DNA of 64,000 nucleotides from Thalassotalea sp. 1_MG-2023 (GTDB lineage: Bacteria; Pseudomonadota; Gammaproteobacteria; Enterobacterales; Alteromonadaceae): NCBI RefSeq assembly GCF_030546745.1, contig NZ_JAUOPD010000006.1:167867-231866 (forward strand), in the 5' to 3' direction. Below are positions 18,462 to 27,759 of this stretch, piece by piece (positions within the stretch are counted from its first letter, which is position 1; the number at the start of each line of letters is the position of its first letter). Below the pieces are notes generated by a model. That model saw only the letters and a list, made by a program, of their open reading frames with translations, did no database searches and had not been told where the DNA came from. A program made the position numbers and the translations under genes.

Positions 18462-19415
18462 TTAACGCTGTTCAATTAATGATTCAATAGCATCCATTAA
18501 TTTACCACTGATATTAATAGGATATGCGGCTTCAATTTCACGAATACAAGTTGGGCTGGTAACATTTATTTCAGTGACTTTGTCACCAATAACGTCTAAT
18601 CCTACAAAGTATAGACCACGTTTTTTAAGTTCTGGTGCAATTGTTTCTGCGATCAGCTTATCACTCGCTGATAATGGCCTTGCTTCACCCGTACCGCCAG
18701 CGGCTAAATTGCCACGAGTTTCACCTTTTGCAGGAATGCGTGCAAGGCAATAAGGCATTGGCTCGCCATTAACAATTAGAATACGTTTATCACCGTCTTT
18801 AATTTCCGGCATGTATTCTTGCACCATAGTATATTGCTCACCGTGGTTTGTCAGCGTTTCAATGATCACACCAACATTTGCCTCGTGTTCTTTCATGCGA
18901 AAGATTGAAGAGCCACCCATACCGTCGAGGGGTTTGATAATCACGTCTTTTTCTTGTTGATGAAAGTCACGAATTTGCTGACTATTTCGTGTTACTAAGG
19001 TTTTGGCGGTTAATTCAGGAAACCACGCAGTAAATAATTTTTCATTACAATCACGCAAGCTTTGTGGCTTATTAATAATTAACGTACCGCATTGCTCTGC
19101 ACGTTCAAGCATGTAAGTTGCGTAAATATATTCGGTATCAAAAGGGGGATCTTTACGCATGATAACCGCATCTAGCTCTGTTAAAGCAATATCTTGTGAT
19201 TCTGCTAAGTCATACCAGTGATCGGCATTATCATAGACAGTAACTTTACGGGCAAAGGCACGGCTTTCACCTTGCAGCATGTAAAGATCATTCATTTCAA
19301 TATAAAAAAGTTCATACCCTCTAGCTTGCGCTTCAAACATCATTGCCATTGATGAATCTTTATGTACTTTTACTTGAGAAATAGGGTCCATAACGACACC
19401 TAGTTTAATAGCCAT
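18462..19415 (-). CDS. gshB: Glutathione synthetase GshB
   Basis: A 317-residue ATP-grasp ligase that joins glycine to gamma-glutamylcysteine. The N-terminal domain begins IKLGVVMDPISQVKVHKDSS, as in E. coli. RKDPPFDTEYIY (about 87-98), the ATP-grasp lysine segment DVIIKPLDGMGGSSIF and the metal-binding EINVTSPTCIREIE near the C-terminus are all intact. It lies 17 bases downstream of rsmE and 16 upstream of yqgE, so the genes are likely one operon. Confidence 0.97.
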   Translation of the reverse strand: MAIKLGVVMDPISQVKVHKDSSMAMMFEAQARGYELFYIEMNDLYMLQGESRAFARKVTVYDNADHWYDLAESQDIALTELDAVIMRKDPPFDTEYIYATYMLERAEQCGTLIINKPQSLRDCNEKLFTAWFPELTAKTLVTRNSQQIRDFHQQEKDVIIKPLDGMGGSSIFRMKEHEANVGVIIETLTNHGEQYTMVQEYMPEIKDGDKRILIVNGEPMPYCLARIPAKGETRGNLAAGGTGEARPLSASDKLIAETIAPELKKRGLYFVGLDVIGDKVTEINVTSPTCIREIEAAYPINISGKLMDAIESLIEQR

Positions 19416-19432
19416 GATGTATTCCTGTTTAA

Positions 19433-20179
19433 TTATTTAATATCGCCAAGGCGACATTGCAGTGCAGTAATTGCGGTTAACGCTGCGGTTTCTGTTCTTA
19501 ATACTCTAGGACCGAGTAACACGTCATTAAATTCATGTTTTTTTGATTGTGCAATTTCTTCATCACTTAAGCCACCTTCGGGTCCTATCAGTAATCTAAT
19601 ACGATTATGCGATAAGGGTAACGCCATAATAGACTGTTCAGCTTTCGGGTGTAAATTTAGTTTTAGTGCAGAAGTAGATTGCATAAGCCATTGTTCAAGA
19701 GAGATTGCCGGTTTCACTATTGGTATTGTGCATCGTCCACTTTGTTCACAGGCACTGATAACAATTTTCTGCCACTGGTCACATTTTTTTTGTAACCGTT
19801 CACCTTTTAATTTAACGCCACAACGGTCAGTAAATAGTGGAGTAATTGTATTTACGCCAAGCTCAACTGACTTTTGCAACGTAAAGTCCATACGCTCACC
19901 GCGAGAAATACCTTGTCCTAGATGAATATTTAACGGTGATTCATTGTCTACCTCAGTAAATTCGCCAATCATCGCATTGGCCGACTTTTTACCTACGTCA
20001 GTTAAAACGGCTTGGAATTCGCCATAACTGTTATTAATCAATTGTCCGTTAAATAGGGTGATAGCATCACCGCTAGTTAGTCGTAATACTCTGATCGCAT
20101 GGCCAAATGCGTCATCAGATAGGGTAACGGCTTCGCCTGTTGATAAAGGTTGATTTTCGAATATTCTCGGATTGCGCAT
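19433..20179 (-). CDS. rsmE: 16S rRNA m3U1498 methyltransferase RsmE
   Basis: A 248-residue SPOUT methyltransferase. The N-terminal PUA-like domain (about 1-70) is followed by the trefoil-knot domain, whose SAM-binding loop LLIGPEGGLSDEEI is near 193-206 and whose last knot segment is LGPRVLRTETAALTAI. It methylates N3 of U1498 in 16S rRNA. It is the first gene of the minus-strand rsmE-gshB-yqgE-ruvX run and is divergent from trhO. Confidence 0.95.
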   Translation of the reverse strand: MRNPRIFENQPLSTGEAVTLSDDAFGHAIRVLRLTSGDAITLFNGQLINNSYGEFQAVLTDVGKKSANAMIGEFTEVDNESPLNIHLGQGISRGERMDFTLQKSVELGVNTITPLFTDRCGVKLKGERLQKKCDQWQKIVISACEQSGRCTIPIVKPAISLEQWLMQSTSALKLNLHPKAEQSIMALPLSHNRIRLLIGPEGGLSDEEIAQSKKHEFNDVLLGPRVLRTETAALTAITALQCRLGDIK

Positions 20180-20509
20180 GTCGTCTATCGATCATTTACT
20201 CAATACAGCCAAGATAGGGGTTAAGTTGATCTATTTCAATAAGTTCAATAAATTAATTCGTTATTATGGCTAGGGTCTGTTGATCTTTCGAGATTAAATT
20301 TTGTTTGAACTAAACGCGAAAGATCAACAGACCCTAACAAAGTGAAGTTAATAAGTCGGCTAATATTGCTTCTCACGATACATGCTATTTCTAATATTAT
20401 TTGTTAGAATGCGCGCCGTTAATTGCGATGCCGTATAAACGTTAAGCAATTTATCGCCAAATTAGTGCCAGATTTGCGTTCTGGTCAAACTTAAATAGGT
20501 AGAAAATAC
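20180..20509. other. Divergent intergenic region rsmE / trhO with MITE-like repeat
   Basis: A 330-base gap between divergent genes. A perfect-ended 66-base repeat occupies 20271-20336. The remaining DNA is AT-rich and should hold both promoters; I see no RNA gene. The trhO start has a weak AGGTAG-type ribosome binding site. Confidence 0.45.
20271..20336. repeat. MITE-like 66-bp element with 20-bp perfect terminal inverted repeats
   Basis: The ends TAGGGTCTGTTGATCTTTCG and its exact complement flank a 26-base core (AGATTAAATTTTGTTTGAAC plus six bases). The full element recurs, inverted and about 85% identical by eye, at 5769-5834. A related end starts at 63925. The outer TA...TA is compatible with duplication of a TA target, as in IS630/mariner-type elements; that family link is an inference. 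Confidence 0.85.
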
Positions 20510-21490
20510 ATGCAAAATATTACTGTTTGCGCATTATACAAATTTGTGCGCCTCAACGATTTCGAATTGATCAAACAACCGCTATTAACTGTGATGCAAG
20601 AACATAATGTAAAAGGTACATTATTACTTGCTAATGAAGGGATTAATGGAACGGTAGCTGGCCCGCAAACAGGCATAGACGCTGTATTAGATTTCTTAGC
20701 AAAAGATGATCGCCTTGGTTGCGTTGATCATAAATTTTCATATGCAGATGAAAACCCTTTTCAACGTTCTAAGGTAAAACTGAAAAAAGAAATTGTTACG
20801 ATGGGGGTAGAAGGCATAGATCCGACACTTACCGTAGGTACGTATGTTAAGCCTGATGAATGGAATGCTTTAATATCTGATCCAGAAGTATTACTAATTG
20901 ATACACGTAACGACTACGAAGTTGAAATAGGTACTTTTGAAAATGCAATTAACCCAAATACAGAAACCTTCCGTGAATTCCCCGATTATGTTGAAAAGCA
21001 TTTAGATAAAACCAAACATAAGAAAGTTGCTATGTTTTGTACTGGCGGTATTCGTTGTGAAAAGTCTACGGCTTACCTTAAAGAGCAAGGGTTTGATGAC
21101 GTGTATCATCTTGAAGGTGGTATTTTAAAATACCTAGAAGAAGTACCAGAGCAAGAGTCTAAATGGCAAGGTGACTGTTTTGTTTTTGATGGACGAGTTG
21201 CGGTTACTCACGGTTTAGAACAAGGTCAATATGACCAATGTTTTGCTTGTCGTTACCCTATCACTGAAGAAGAAAAGCAAAGTGAGCACTATGTAAAAGG
21301 TGTAAGTTGCCCGAAATGCATTGATAAATATACCGCTGATCAGCGTGAGCGATTTGCTGAGCGAGAAAAACAAATTAATTTAGCGAAAGCGCGAGGCGAA
21401 ACTCATATTGGCGGTGAGATAAAAGACGTAATAGAGCAACGTCGAAAAGAAAAACTAGCGGCTAAAAAGGCACAAGCCCAAAGTAAGTAA
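20510..21490 (+). CDS. trhO: tRNA uridine(34) hydroxylase TrhO (rhodanese family, YceA)
   Basis: A 326-residue protein. The N-terminal domain ([16 protein letters not shown], about 35-50) is an acylphosphatase-like fold. A central rhodanese domain (about 125-225) carries the active cysteine in [11 protein letters not shown]. The C-terminal part has paired cysteines (QCFACR, VSCPKC) and a charged tail. TrhO uses oxygen to make 5-hydroxyuridine at tRNA position 34. It is monocistronic by appearance, divergent from rsmE and convergent with metK, with a hairpin repeat between. Confidence 0.94.
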   Translation: MQNITVCALYKFVRLNDFELIKQPLLTVMQEHNVKGTLLLANEGINGTVAGPQTGIDAVLDFLAKDDRLGCVDHKFSYADENPFQRSKVKLKKEIVTMGVEGIDPTLTVGTYVKPDEWNALISDPEVLLIDTRNDYEVEIGTFENAINPNTETFREFPDYVEKHLDKTKHKKVAMFCTGGIRCEKSTAYLKEQGFDDVYHLEGGILKYLEEVPEQESKWQGDCFVFDGRVAVTHGLEQGQYDQCFACRYPITEEEKQSEHYVKGVSCPKCIDKYTADQRERFAEREKQINLAKARGETHIGGEIKDVIEQRRKEKLAAKKAQAQSK

Positions 21491-21493
21491 AAC

Positions 21494-21549
21494 ATAAAAG
21501 GGGTCAGGTACAATTATTAAGATAAATAATTGTACCTGACCCCTTTTAT
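21494..21549. repeat. GGGGTCAGGTAC hairpin repeat, copy 1
   Basis: A 25-bp perfect inverted repeat (left arm 21494-21518, right arm 21525-21549) with a 6-base loop. The core is AAAAGGGGTCAGGTACAAT and its complement. The right arm ends in CCCCTTTT, so on either strand it looks like an intrinsic terminator. It fills the 69-base gap between the stops of trhO and metK, which converge. Three more copies are at 42390, 43237 and 47057. Confidence 0.92.
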
Positions 21550-21559
21550 TATTTTTAGG

Positions 21560-22747
21560 TTATATACCTGCGGCGGCTTTTAGTGCTTGGGCTTTATCTG
21601 TTTTTTCCCAAGTAAAAGCAGTAAACGTTTCACCATCAACCGTCATTTCATAAGGTTCTCGGCCAAAGTGACCGTATGCGGCTGTTTGTTGATACATTGG
21701 GTGTAACAGGTCTAACATTTTGGTAATGCCGTAAGGGCGTAAATCAAAATGTTCACGAACAAGTTTAATTAATGTTTGTTCAGCAACTTTACCGGTACCA
21801 AAAGTATCAATAGAAATTGACGTTGGCTCTGCCACCCCAATGGCGTAAGACACTTGAATTTCACAACGATCTGCCAAGCCTGCAGCTACAATGTTCTTAG
21901 CTACATAACGACCAGCGTATGCGGCACTGCGATCAACCTTTGATGGATCTTTACCAGAGAATGCACCGCCACCATGGCGCGCCATGCCGCCATAGGTATC
22001 AACAATAATTTTACGACCAGTTAAGCCACAATCACCTACAGGACCACCAATAACGAAACGGCCCGTTGGATTAATAAAATACTTTGTTTCCTCTGTTAAC
22101 CATTCAGCAGGTAAAACCGCTTTAATGATGTTTTCCATCACTGCTTCGTGTAGGTCTTCCTGCGAAATTTCTGGGTTATGCTGAGTAGATAAGACGACAG
22201 CATCAATTGCAACGGGTTTATCGTTTTCATACACAAAGGTAACTTGTGATTTAGCATCAGGACGTAACCATGGTAATACGCCAGACTTTCTAAGCTCAGC
22301 TTGTCGTTCAACTAATCGGTGCGAATAATAAAGAGGTGCAGGCATTAATGTTTCGGTTTCATTTGTTGCATAACCAAACATGAGACCTTGATCACCAGCA
22401 CCTTGATCTTCTGGTTTTACACGATCAACACCTTGGGCAATTTCAGTTGATTGTTGACCTATAAGGTTCATAATGCCACATGTTTCACCATCAAAACCAA
22501 CATCAGATGAGGTATAGCCAATATCGCAGATAACTTTACGTGTAAGGTCTTCTAAATCTACCCATGCAGAGGTTGAAATTTCACCAGAAATTATCGCAAC
22601 ACCTGTTTTAACCATCGTTTCACAGGCAACGCGTGCATGCTTATCTTTGGCAATAATGGCATCTAATACAGCGTCTGAAATTTGGTCAGCAATTTTATCA
22701 GGATGACCTTCTGAAACAGATTCAGATGTAAAATAATGTCTAGACAT
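21560..22747 (-). CDS. metK: S-adenosylmethionine synthetase MetK
   Basis: A 395-residue enzyme that makes SAM from methionine and [23 protein letters not shown] is at residues 9-28, the ATP motif [12 protein letters not shown] near 115, and [19 protein letters not shown] (the P-loop signature) near 260-278. Length and motifs are those of the E. coli enzyme. GAGGG provides a strong ribosome binding site. Three tandem MetJ-like boxes lie 83-106 bases upstream of the start, so repression by MetJ with SAM is likely. Confidence 0.97.
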   Translation of the reverse strand: MSRHYFTSESVSEGHPDKIADQISDAVLDAIIAKDKHARVACETMVKTGVAIISGEISTSAWVDLEDLTRKVICDIGYTSSDVGFDGETCGIMNLIGQQSTEIAQGVDRVKPEDQGAGDQGLMFGYATNETETLMPAPLYYSHRLVERQAELRKSGVLPWLRPDAKSQVTFVYENDKPVAIDAVVLSTQHNPEISQEDLHEAVMENIIKAVLPAEWLTEETKYFINPTGRFVIGGPVGDCGLTGRKIIVDTYGGMARHGGGAFSGKDPSKVDRSAAYAGRYVAKNIVAAGLADRCEIQVSYAIGVAEPTSISIDTFGTGKVAEQTLIKLVREHFDLRPYGITKMLDLLHPMYQQTAAYGHFGREPYEMTVDGETFTAFTWEKTDKAQALKAAAGI

Positions 22748-22829
22748 AAACCCTCAACAATTCAATTAATGGACAATCAGTCAACTTATAGGCGCATTGT
22801 AACCTCAGTAAAAATTATTTTCTACTTTT

Positions 22830-22853
22830 TTACGCCTAGACGTCTAAATGGCT
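22830..22853 (-). promoter_or_regulatory. Tandem MetJ boxes upstream of metK
   Basis: The perfect MetJ box AGACGTCT is at 22838-22845. The 8-base units on each side (TTACGCCT and AAATGGCT) each match the consensus at five of eight positions. MetJ dimers bind two or more adjacent 8-bp boxes co-operatively, so this spacing is the expected operator form. It lies between murI and metK, both on the minus strand, and implies that metK has its own promoter. Confidence 0.7.
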
Positions 22854-22865
22854 TAAATTCTTTAG

Positions 22866-23675
22866 TTATATAAATGAAGTAAAGCGTAATTGTGTGGACC
22901 AAAGTGTCGATAAAAGTTGGTCATGATTTGTATTATGATGATTGCTATAAAATAAGGATTTACCACAACCATTTGATAAATTTACTATTTTATTTTTCTT
23001 TAACTGTCTTGATAGTTGCTCTGTTACCGGTTGTGCTGTTTCTAGAAGATGAACGTTGTTACCTACAATGTGTTTAATTTGTTTACTGACAAAAGGGTAA
23101 TGTGTACAGCCGAGAACGAGTTGATCAATATTATTAGCTAATAATGGCGATAGAAATTGTGTTAATAACGCAAAACACTCGTGACTATCTTGTTGACCTG
23201 TTTCTATCATGTTGACCAAACCAGGACAGGGTTGAACAAAAATGCTAGCGCCATTTTTGTGCTGATTAATCAATGATAAAAAGCGTGGATTTTCAGCCGT
23301 AGCACTGGTTACCAGCACGCCAACTTTTTTATTCTTACTTAATGCGGCTGCTGGCTTAATGGCAGGTTCAACACCAATAATGGGGATGGACACTTTTGCT
23401 CGTAGTTGATCAATAGCATTGACTGTTGCGGTGTTACATGCAACAACTATGGCTTTACAGTGTTGTTCGATAAACCACTGTGCAATGGTATTAACGCGTT
23501 CAATAATCTTATCAAGCGGCTGCTCACCATAAGGAGCAAATTTTGAATCAGCCACGTAAATCAAATTTTCGCGTGGTAACTGTTCAGTAATGCATTTAGC
23601 AATCGATAAGCCACCGATGCCAGAGTCGAATATACCAATAGGAGAGTTATTTGATTGAGTTTGCAATTTGAACAC
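22866..23675 (-). CDS. murI: Glutamate racemase MurI
   Basis: A 269-residue racemase that makes D-glutamate for peptidoglycan. The N-terminal IGIFDSGIGGLS (residues 13-24), the two catalytic cysteines in VVACNTATVNA (about 77) and LGCTHYPF (about 190), and the conserved YVADSKFAPYGEQ are all present. The C-terminal tail after about residue 235 is less typical. It is 75 bases downstream of the 6S RNA 3' end on the same strand, so part of its transcription may come from the 6S promoter. Confidence 0.95.
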   Translation of the reverse strand: MFKLQTQSNNSPIGIFDSGIGGLSIAKCITEQLPRENLIYVADSKFAPYGEQPLDKIIERVNTIAQWFIEQHCKAIVVACNTATVNAIDQLRAKVSIPIIGVEPAIKPAAALSKNKKVGVLVTSATAENPRFLSLINQHKNGASIFVQPCPGLVNMIETGQQDSHECFALLTQFLSPLLANNIDQLVLGCTHYPFVSKQIKHIVGNNVHLLETAQPVTEQLSRQLKKNKIVNLSNGCGKSLFYSNHHNTNHDQLLSTLWSTQLRFTSFI

Positions 23676-23749
23676 TTAAAACAATGGCTAACAGTGCTGT
23701 TATAGGGATTTTTTCGTGAAATGTAAAGAATAACAGTATTAAGAATAAA

Positions 23750-23926
23750 GCTTCCAGAATGCAGTGGCCAACATTAGTCCTGAACACCGTGTGTTCAGGG
23801 CGGGAATCGTGCAATATCCGTAGGCTTCCCAATACGCGTTGGGCTTGCACAATAGATACTACTTAACTCCCTTAGGTAAAACTTATCGGCTCAGGGACAT
23901 AGTTCGCACACTAACACCCCAGAAGA
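23750..23926 (-). ncRNA. ssrS: 6S RNA
   Basis: Read on the minus strand, this stretch contains GTCCCTGAGCCGATAAGT, the highly conserved 5' block of gammaproteobacterial 6S RNA. It is followed by the expected large central bubble and a hairpin CCTGAACAC...GTGTTCAGG near the 3' half. The ends CTTCTGGGGTG and TTCTGGAAG pair to form the closing stem, giving a length of about 177 nt (184 in E. coli). 6S RNA binds the housekeeping RNA polymerase in stationary phase. The locus near zapA is conserved; ygfA, usual downstream, is absent and murI takes its place. Ends are approximate. Confidence 0.92.
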
Positions 23927-24032
23927 CTTAAGCCTTAGTATAGCGAAAATAGCCGATAGCTTTAAGTTTTTTCGAAGCGAATTGGTTTAATTGGTTAGTG
24001 AGTAAGCTAACTGCTTATCAGTTAAGCAATTT

Positions 24033-25196
24033 CTATTCTTGTTCAATTGAACAAGGGTCGTAATCAGGGTTTTTAGACAGTAATTTGGCGTCTTTAATTA
24101 GCGCTTCCGCCGCTAGTTTCTCTGTACCTTGCTCCATCATGAAAAGCCAATCACGTAACAAATCTTCATCATGAAACGCGAGCATTGTTGCTTTGATAAA
24201 CTCTTGATTTTGAAAAAACGCATTCTGTTCTTTAAATTCCTTTTGTAACTTCGTTACTCCATTTTGTTCTGATATTTTTTTATATACGTTAATTTGTAGC
24301 GCTATGCCTAATATATTATTTATATGCGTATCAGCAGTTTTTTCTACTAATTTACCTGCTGACAAGCATAAATCTACATACTCTTTATCGTCAGTGATGG
24401 CATTTTCGCAGAGTTCAATTATTGGGTAAATACTCGATGAGGGGTTTTGGAACGCTGTTAGCAATAATCGCTCTAAATCGGTAAAACTGCCGTGTAACAA
24501 TAGGTTATTATCGATCAGCGTTTTAAATTCATAGGGTGGTTCATTATACGTTGTGCGGTTAATCGCTTTTCTTAAAAGCTGTTTGCTTTTACTGAAATCT
24601 TCTTGCTGATACCTTAATGCGGCTAGCTGCATTAAAACAGACGCGTATTTTCCTCCTATAGTTTCAGCTTTTTCATAAATAGCGTTATTACACAATGAGT
24701 CGTCTGAATTACGCAGGCACTCTGCTAGAATATTTTTTATAATGGTAGGAGAGGTTGGCATAATATTAAATAGTTTTTTAAGGCGCTCCACTCTTTTTAT
24801 ATTTCTTTTGCTTTTATTTAACAACAGATAACTCAGCTGATCGTCATGAATATCACTTTGCTCAATAACCTTAAGGTAGGTATTTAATTTTTTGTCTAAT
24901 TTCTTTTGCTTTTTTTTAATGGATTCGTTGCTACATTCTTTTATATAATCATCCGGTAACGCATCACTACCTTGAATAGATGCTATTTGAACGGGAGAGT
25001 GAGCGCGCAGAGGTATATCTTCAACTTTATCTGACGTTAGGTTCGACGTGTTACCTTTCGGTATTTCGCTCTTTGCCGTAGCTGGCGAGTCGGGTATTGA
25101 TGTTATTGAGGATGTAATCGAGCTAAAATAAACAACAAATAGTCCGACAACGATAACAAACAGCAAGATTAGCGCTTTTCGTTTATGCATATCCAT
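24033..25196 (-). CDS. Membrane-anchored helical-repeat protein of unknown function
   Basis: A 387-residue protein that I do not recognise. One hydrophobic segment at about residues 8-27 (ALILLFVIVVGLFVVYF) anchors it in the inner membrane with the rest outside the cytoplasm. A polar low-complexity linker (about 30-75) follows, then a long helical region. The segment LMQLAALRYQQEDFSKSKQLLRKAI (in two parts, about 185-210) has the spacing of a tetratricopeptide repeat. It starts 15 bases after zapA ends, on the same strand, so it is probably co-transcribed with the division gene. A second ATG two codons downstream is an equally good start. Confidence 0.7.
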   Translation of the reverse strand: MDMHKRKALILLFVIVVGLFVVYFSSITSSITSIPDSPATAKSEIPKGNTSNLTSDKVEDIPLRAHSPVQIASIQGSDALPDDYIKECSNESIKKKQKKLDKKLNTYLKVIEQSDIHDDQLSYLLLNKSKRNIKRVERLKKLFNIMPTSPTIIKNILAECLRNSDDSLCNNAIYEKAETIGGKYASVLMQLAALRYQQEDFSKSKQLLRKAINRTTYNEPPYEFKTLIDNNLLLHGSFTDLERLLLTAFQNPSSSIYPIIELCENAITDDKEYVDLCLSAGKLVEKTADTHINNILGIALQINVYKKISEQNGVTKLQKEFKEQNAFFQNQEFIKATMLAFHDEDLLRDWLFMMEQGTEKLAAEALIKDAKLLSKNPDYDPCSIEQE

Positions 25197-25211
25197 TGCA
25201 CCGTGTGTTGG

Positions 25212-25520
25212 TTAGGCTTGTTTTTCTTGTCGATGAACGGCTTGTTCAATAGTTTGTTGTAATAGGTCTATTTTACTTTCAAGTTGCTGTTTTTCAGCTT
25301 TAAAGGCTTGTTGCTGCTCTAAATAATCGTTTGCTAAGTTTAACGATGCCATTAACATGGCTTGTTCAGCCGTTTTAATAACCTTAACGTTGCTTTTATC
25401 AGTTTCTAACCGACTATTTAATTCATTTGCTGCCTGCAACAACGCAGACTCTTGACCTTGCGGGCAAGCAATCTTTAAGCGGCGTCCTGCCACTTCAATG
25501 GTGACGTTATGTTGACTCAT
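25212..25520 (-). CDS. zapA: Cell division protein ZapA
   Basis: A 102-residue protein. The N-terminal beta part (VTIEVAGRRLKIACPQGQESAL) and the following helices with a C-terminal coiled coil (about 60-100, rich in Q, E, K) match ZapA, which binds and bundles FtsZ at the division ring. It is divergent from the ygfB-like gene, as in E. coli, where zapA is followed by ssrS. Here a membrane-anchored unknown is inserted between zapA and 6S RNA. Confidence 0.93.
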   Translation of the reverse strand: MSQHNVTIEVAGRRLKIACPQGQESALLQAANELNSRLETDKSNVKVIKTAEQAMLMASLNLANDYLEQQQAFKAEKQQLESKIDLLQQTIEQAVHRQEKQA

Positions 25521-25804
25521 CGAGGCACTTCTATTAATTATTGTCAGTAAAATTAGCTAGTTGATTGTTTAATAAACAATTTAAACTACAACGTGATTGC
25601 AAACTATAACGGTCGGCGATCACAGATGCAAGCAGTTATCTTGTCTTTCTATTATTCCAATATAGCGTTGCATTAAGAACAGCAATTTTAGTGCTAAATG
25701 TAAGCTTTATTCATGAAAAAAACATCGTACAAAGGCATGCCCATGCTAGCTTACAAGCCACGGCAATGTTACGATATTAAGCAATTAGTTTTGGAAATTT
25801 TTAT

Positions 25805-26374
25805 ATGTCACTCAATAACTCTTTGGACTTTGCAAGTACGCAAGCCACTATTACTGCTGAAAGTGCAGAACTACATGCCTCTGAATTGCATGGAATGTTA
25901 ACGGGCCTTATTTGTGGTGGTTATTCTTTTGAAAGTAACGATTACACGACATTAATCGAAGATATGTATAACAATGGCGAGTCGTTATCTGGTGCTGTTC
26001 GCATTACATTAAAACTTATTTTTAGTAATGTATGGCAAAGTTTGCTTGATGATACTTACGGGTTCACCCCCATGTTGCCCGACGATGACGATTCAATGCG
26101 CGAACGTGGTTTTGCATTAAGTGCATGGGTGCAAGGGTTTAATTTGGGCTTTGGGTTACAGCAAAAAAGTAACGCAGTGTTATCTGACGATGTGAAAGAA
26201 GTACTCAATGATTTTGCTGAAATTGCTAATTTATCAGACGAAATAGATGAAGATGAAGCTACAGAGCAAGCGTATTTTGAAATATCAGAATACGTTCGAA
26301 TTTCTGCTCTATTATGTTTTACTGAATTAGGTACACCACCGGAACCTAAAGATACCTCAGAAACTGTACATTAA
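25805..26374 (+). CDS. ygfB: UPF0149 family protein YgfB
   Basis: A 189-residue acidic protein of the YgfB/YecA family. LHGMLTGLICGG (about 29-40) and the WVQGFNLGFGLQ segment (about 110-121) are the family hallmarks. It has no known catalytic motif. It begins the plus-strand string ygfB-pepP-ubiH-ubiI, in the same order as in E. coli, and is divergent from zapA. Only 2 bases separate it from pepP. Confidence 0.93.
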   Translation: MSLNNSLDFASTQATITAESAELHASELHGMLTGLICGGYSFESNDYTTLIEDMYNNGESLSGAVRITLKLIFSNVWQSLLDDTYGFTPMLPDDDDSMRERGFALSAWVQGFNLGFGLQQKSNAVLSDDVKEVLNDFAEIANLSDEIDEDEATEQAYFEISEYVRISALLCFTELGTPPEPKDTSETVH

Positions 26375-26376
26375 TC

Positions 26377-27714
26377 ATGAAGCACACCTTAATGCCAACA
26401 AGTGAATTTAAGGCACGTAGAGCCTTATTTGCTGAGCAACTGCCTGATAACTCAATTACTTTAGTGTTTGCAGGACAAGAAGTTACACGTAGTAATGATA
26501 CGGAGTATTTGTTTTGCCAAGATAAATCATTTTTTTATTTAACAGGCTTTCCTGAGCCTGATGCGGTATTAATGATTGAAAAAGTAAACGGTAGCGTGTC
26601 ATCCACTTTATTTTGTTTAGCTAAAGACCCATTTGCCGAAGTTTGGCATGGCAAGCGTATTGGTTGCGAAGTAGCAAAAGAGCAATTTGGTTTTGATACC
26701 GCGTACAGTTTAGATGATATAGACAGTGTTGTTGAAGATGCTTTAGCGAACAAACATTCGCTTTGCTACTGTCAAGGGCATAACCCTCAACATGATGATC
26801 AAGTTTATACTTGGTTAGCACAAGTGAAAGCCAAGGTGCGCCAAGGCATTAGTGCGCCCAACTCTTTGGTAAATTGCCAGCCTATCATTGAGGAATTACG
26901 CCTTATCAAAAGCGATGCTGAGCTTGATGTCATGCGTAAAGTGAGCATCATCAGTGGTGGAGCGCATCTACGCGCGATGGAGAAAACTCAAGTAGGTATG
27001 TTTGAATACCAAATAGAAGCTGAGCTGTTACATGAGTTTGCTCGTAATGGTGCGCGTTTTGCGGCTTATAATTCAATTGTTGCTGGTGGAAACAATGCGA
27101 ATACTTTGCACTACACCGATAATAGCGGCATGTTAAAAGACGGTGATTTGTTATTAATTGATGCTGGCGGTGAACTGGCCGGTTATGCGGCTGATATTAC
27201 CCGAACATTCCCTATTAATGGAAAGTTTACTCCTGAACAGAGAACGCTTTATCAACTGGTGCTTGATGCACAAATGGCGGCAATTAATGCTATTAAACCT
27301 GGCGCGAATTTGGGCCAGTTAAATGATATTTGTCAGCACATTCTCACCGAAGGTTTGCTTAACTTAGGTATCTTAAAAGGCGATTTATCACAATTGATCG
27401 CTGATAAAGCCTGTAAACAATATTTTATTCATGGTTTAGGGCATTGGCTAGGGTTAGATGTGCACGATGTAGGTGATTATCAGATGAAAGATAAACGCCA
27501 AACACGCTCGTTTCAGCCTGGTATGGTGATGACGATTGAACCGGGCTTGTATATTCCTGCTGGTGATCAAAACGTTGACCAAAAGTGGCGCGGCCTTGGT
27601 ATTCGCATTGAAGATAATATTGTCGTGACTGAGCAAGGTTTTGAAAATTTAAGTGAGCAGGTGCCAAAAAGTGTTGATGACATTGAACGTACAATGCAAA
27701 ACGCTAAACGTTAA
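26377..27714 (+). CDS. pepP: Xaa-Pro aminopeptidase PepP
   Basis: A 445-residue M24B metallopeptidase that removes N-terminal residues preceding proline. The N-terminal creatinase-like domain runs to about residue 170. The metal ligands are visible as LIDAGGELAGYAADITRTF (Asp, Asp; about 260-278), HGLGHWLGLDVHD (His; about 352-364), TIEPGLYI (Glu; about 388) and GIRIEDNI (Glu; about 410). It is of normal length and is probably translated from the same message as ygfB, ubiH and ubiI. Confidence 0.96.
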   Translation: MKHTLMPTSEFKARRALFAEQLPDNSITLVFAGQEVTRSNDTEYLFCQDKSFFYLTGFPEPDAVLMIEKVNGSVSSTLFCLAKDPFAEVWHGKRIGCEVAKEQFGFDTAYSLDDIDSVVEDALANKHSLCYCQGHNPQHDDQVYTWLAQVKAKVRQGISAPNSLVNCQPIIEELRLIKSDAELDVMRKVSIISGGAHLRAMEKTQVGMFEYQIEAELLHEFARNGARFAAYNSIVAGGNNANTLHYTDNSGMLKDGDLLLIDAGGELAGYAADITRTFPINGKFTPEQRTLYQLVLDAQMAAINAIKPGANLGQLNDICQHILTEGLLNLGILKGDLSQLIADKACKQYFIHGLGHWLGLDVHDVGDYQMKDKRQTRSFQPGMVMTIEPGLYIPAGDQNVDQKWRGLGIRIEDNIVVTEQGFENLSEQVPKSVDDIERTMQNAKR

Positions 27715-27759
27715 GCAAAAACACCATATTCAGTAAGCAAATTCGTAACGGAATTATTC

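Noticed and set aside
23647..23850. 67-codon minus-strand open frame upstream of murI
   Set aside because: It overlaps the 6S RNA gene and has no ribosome binding site or recognisable protein.
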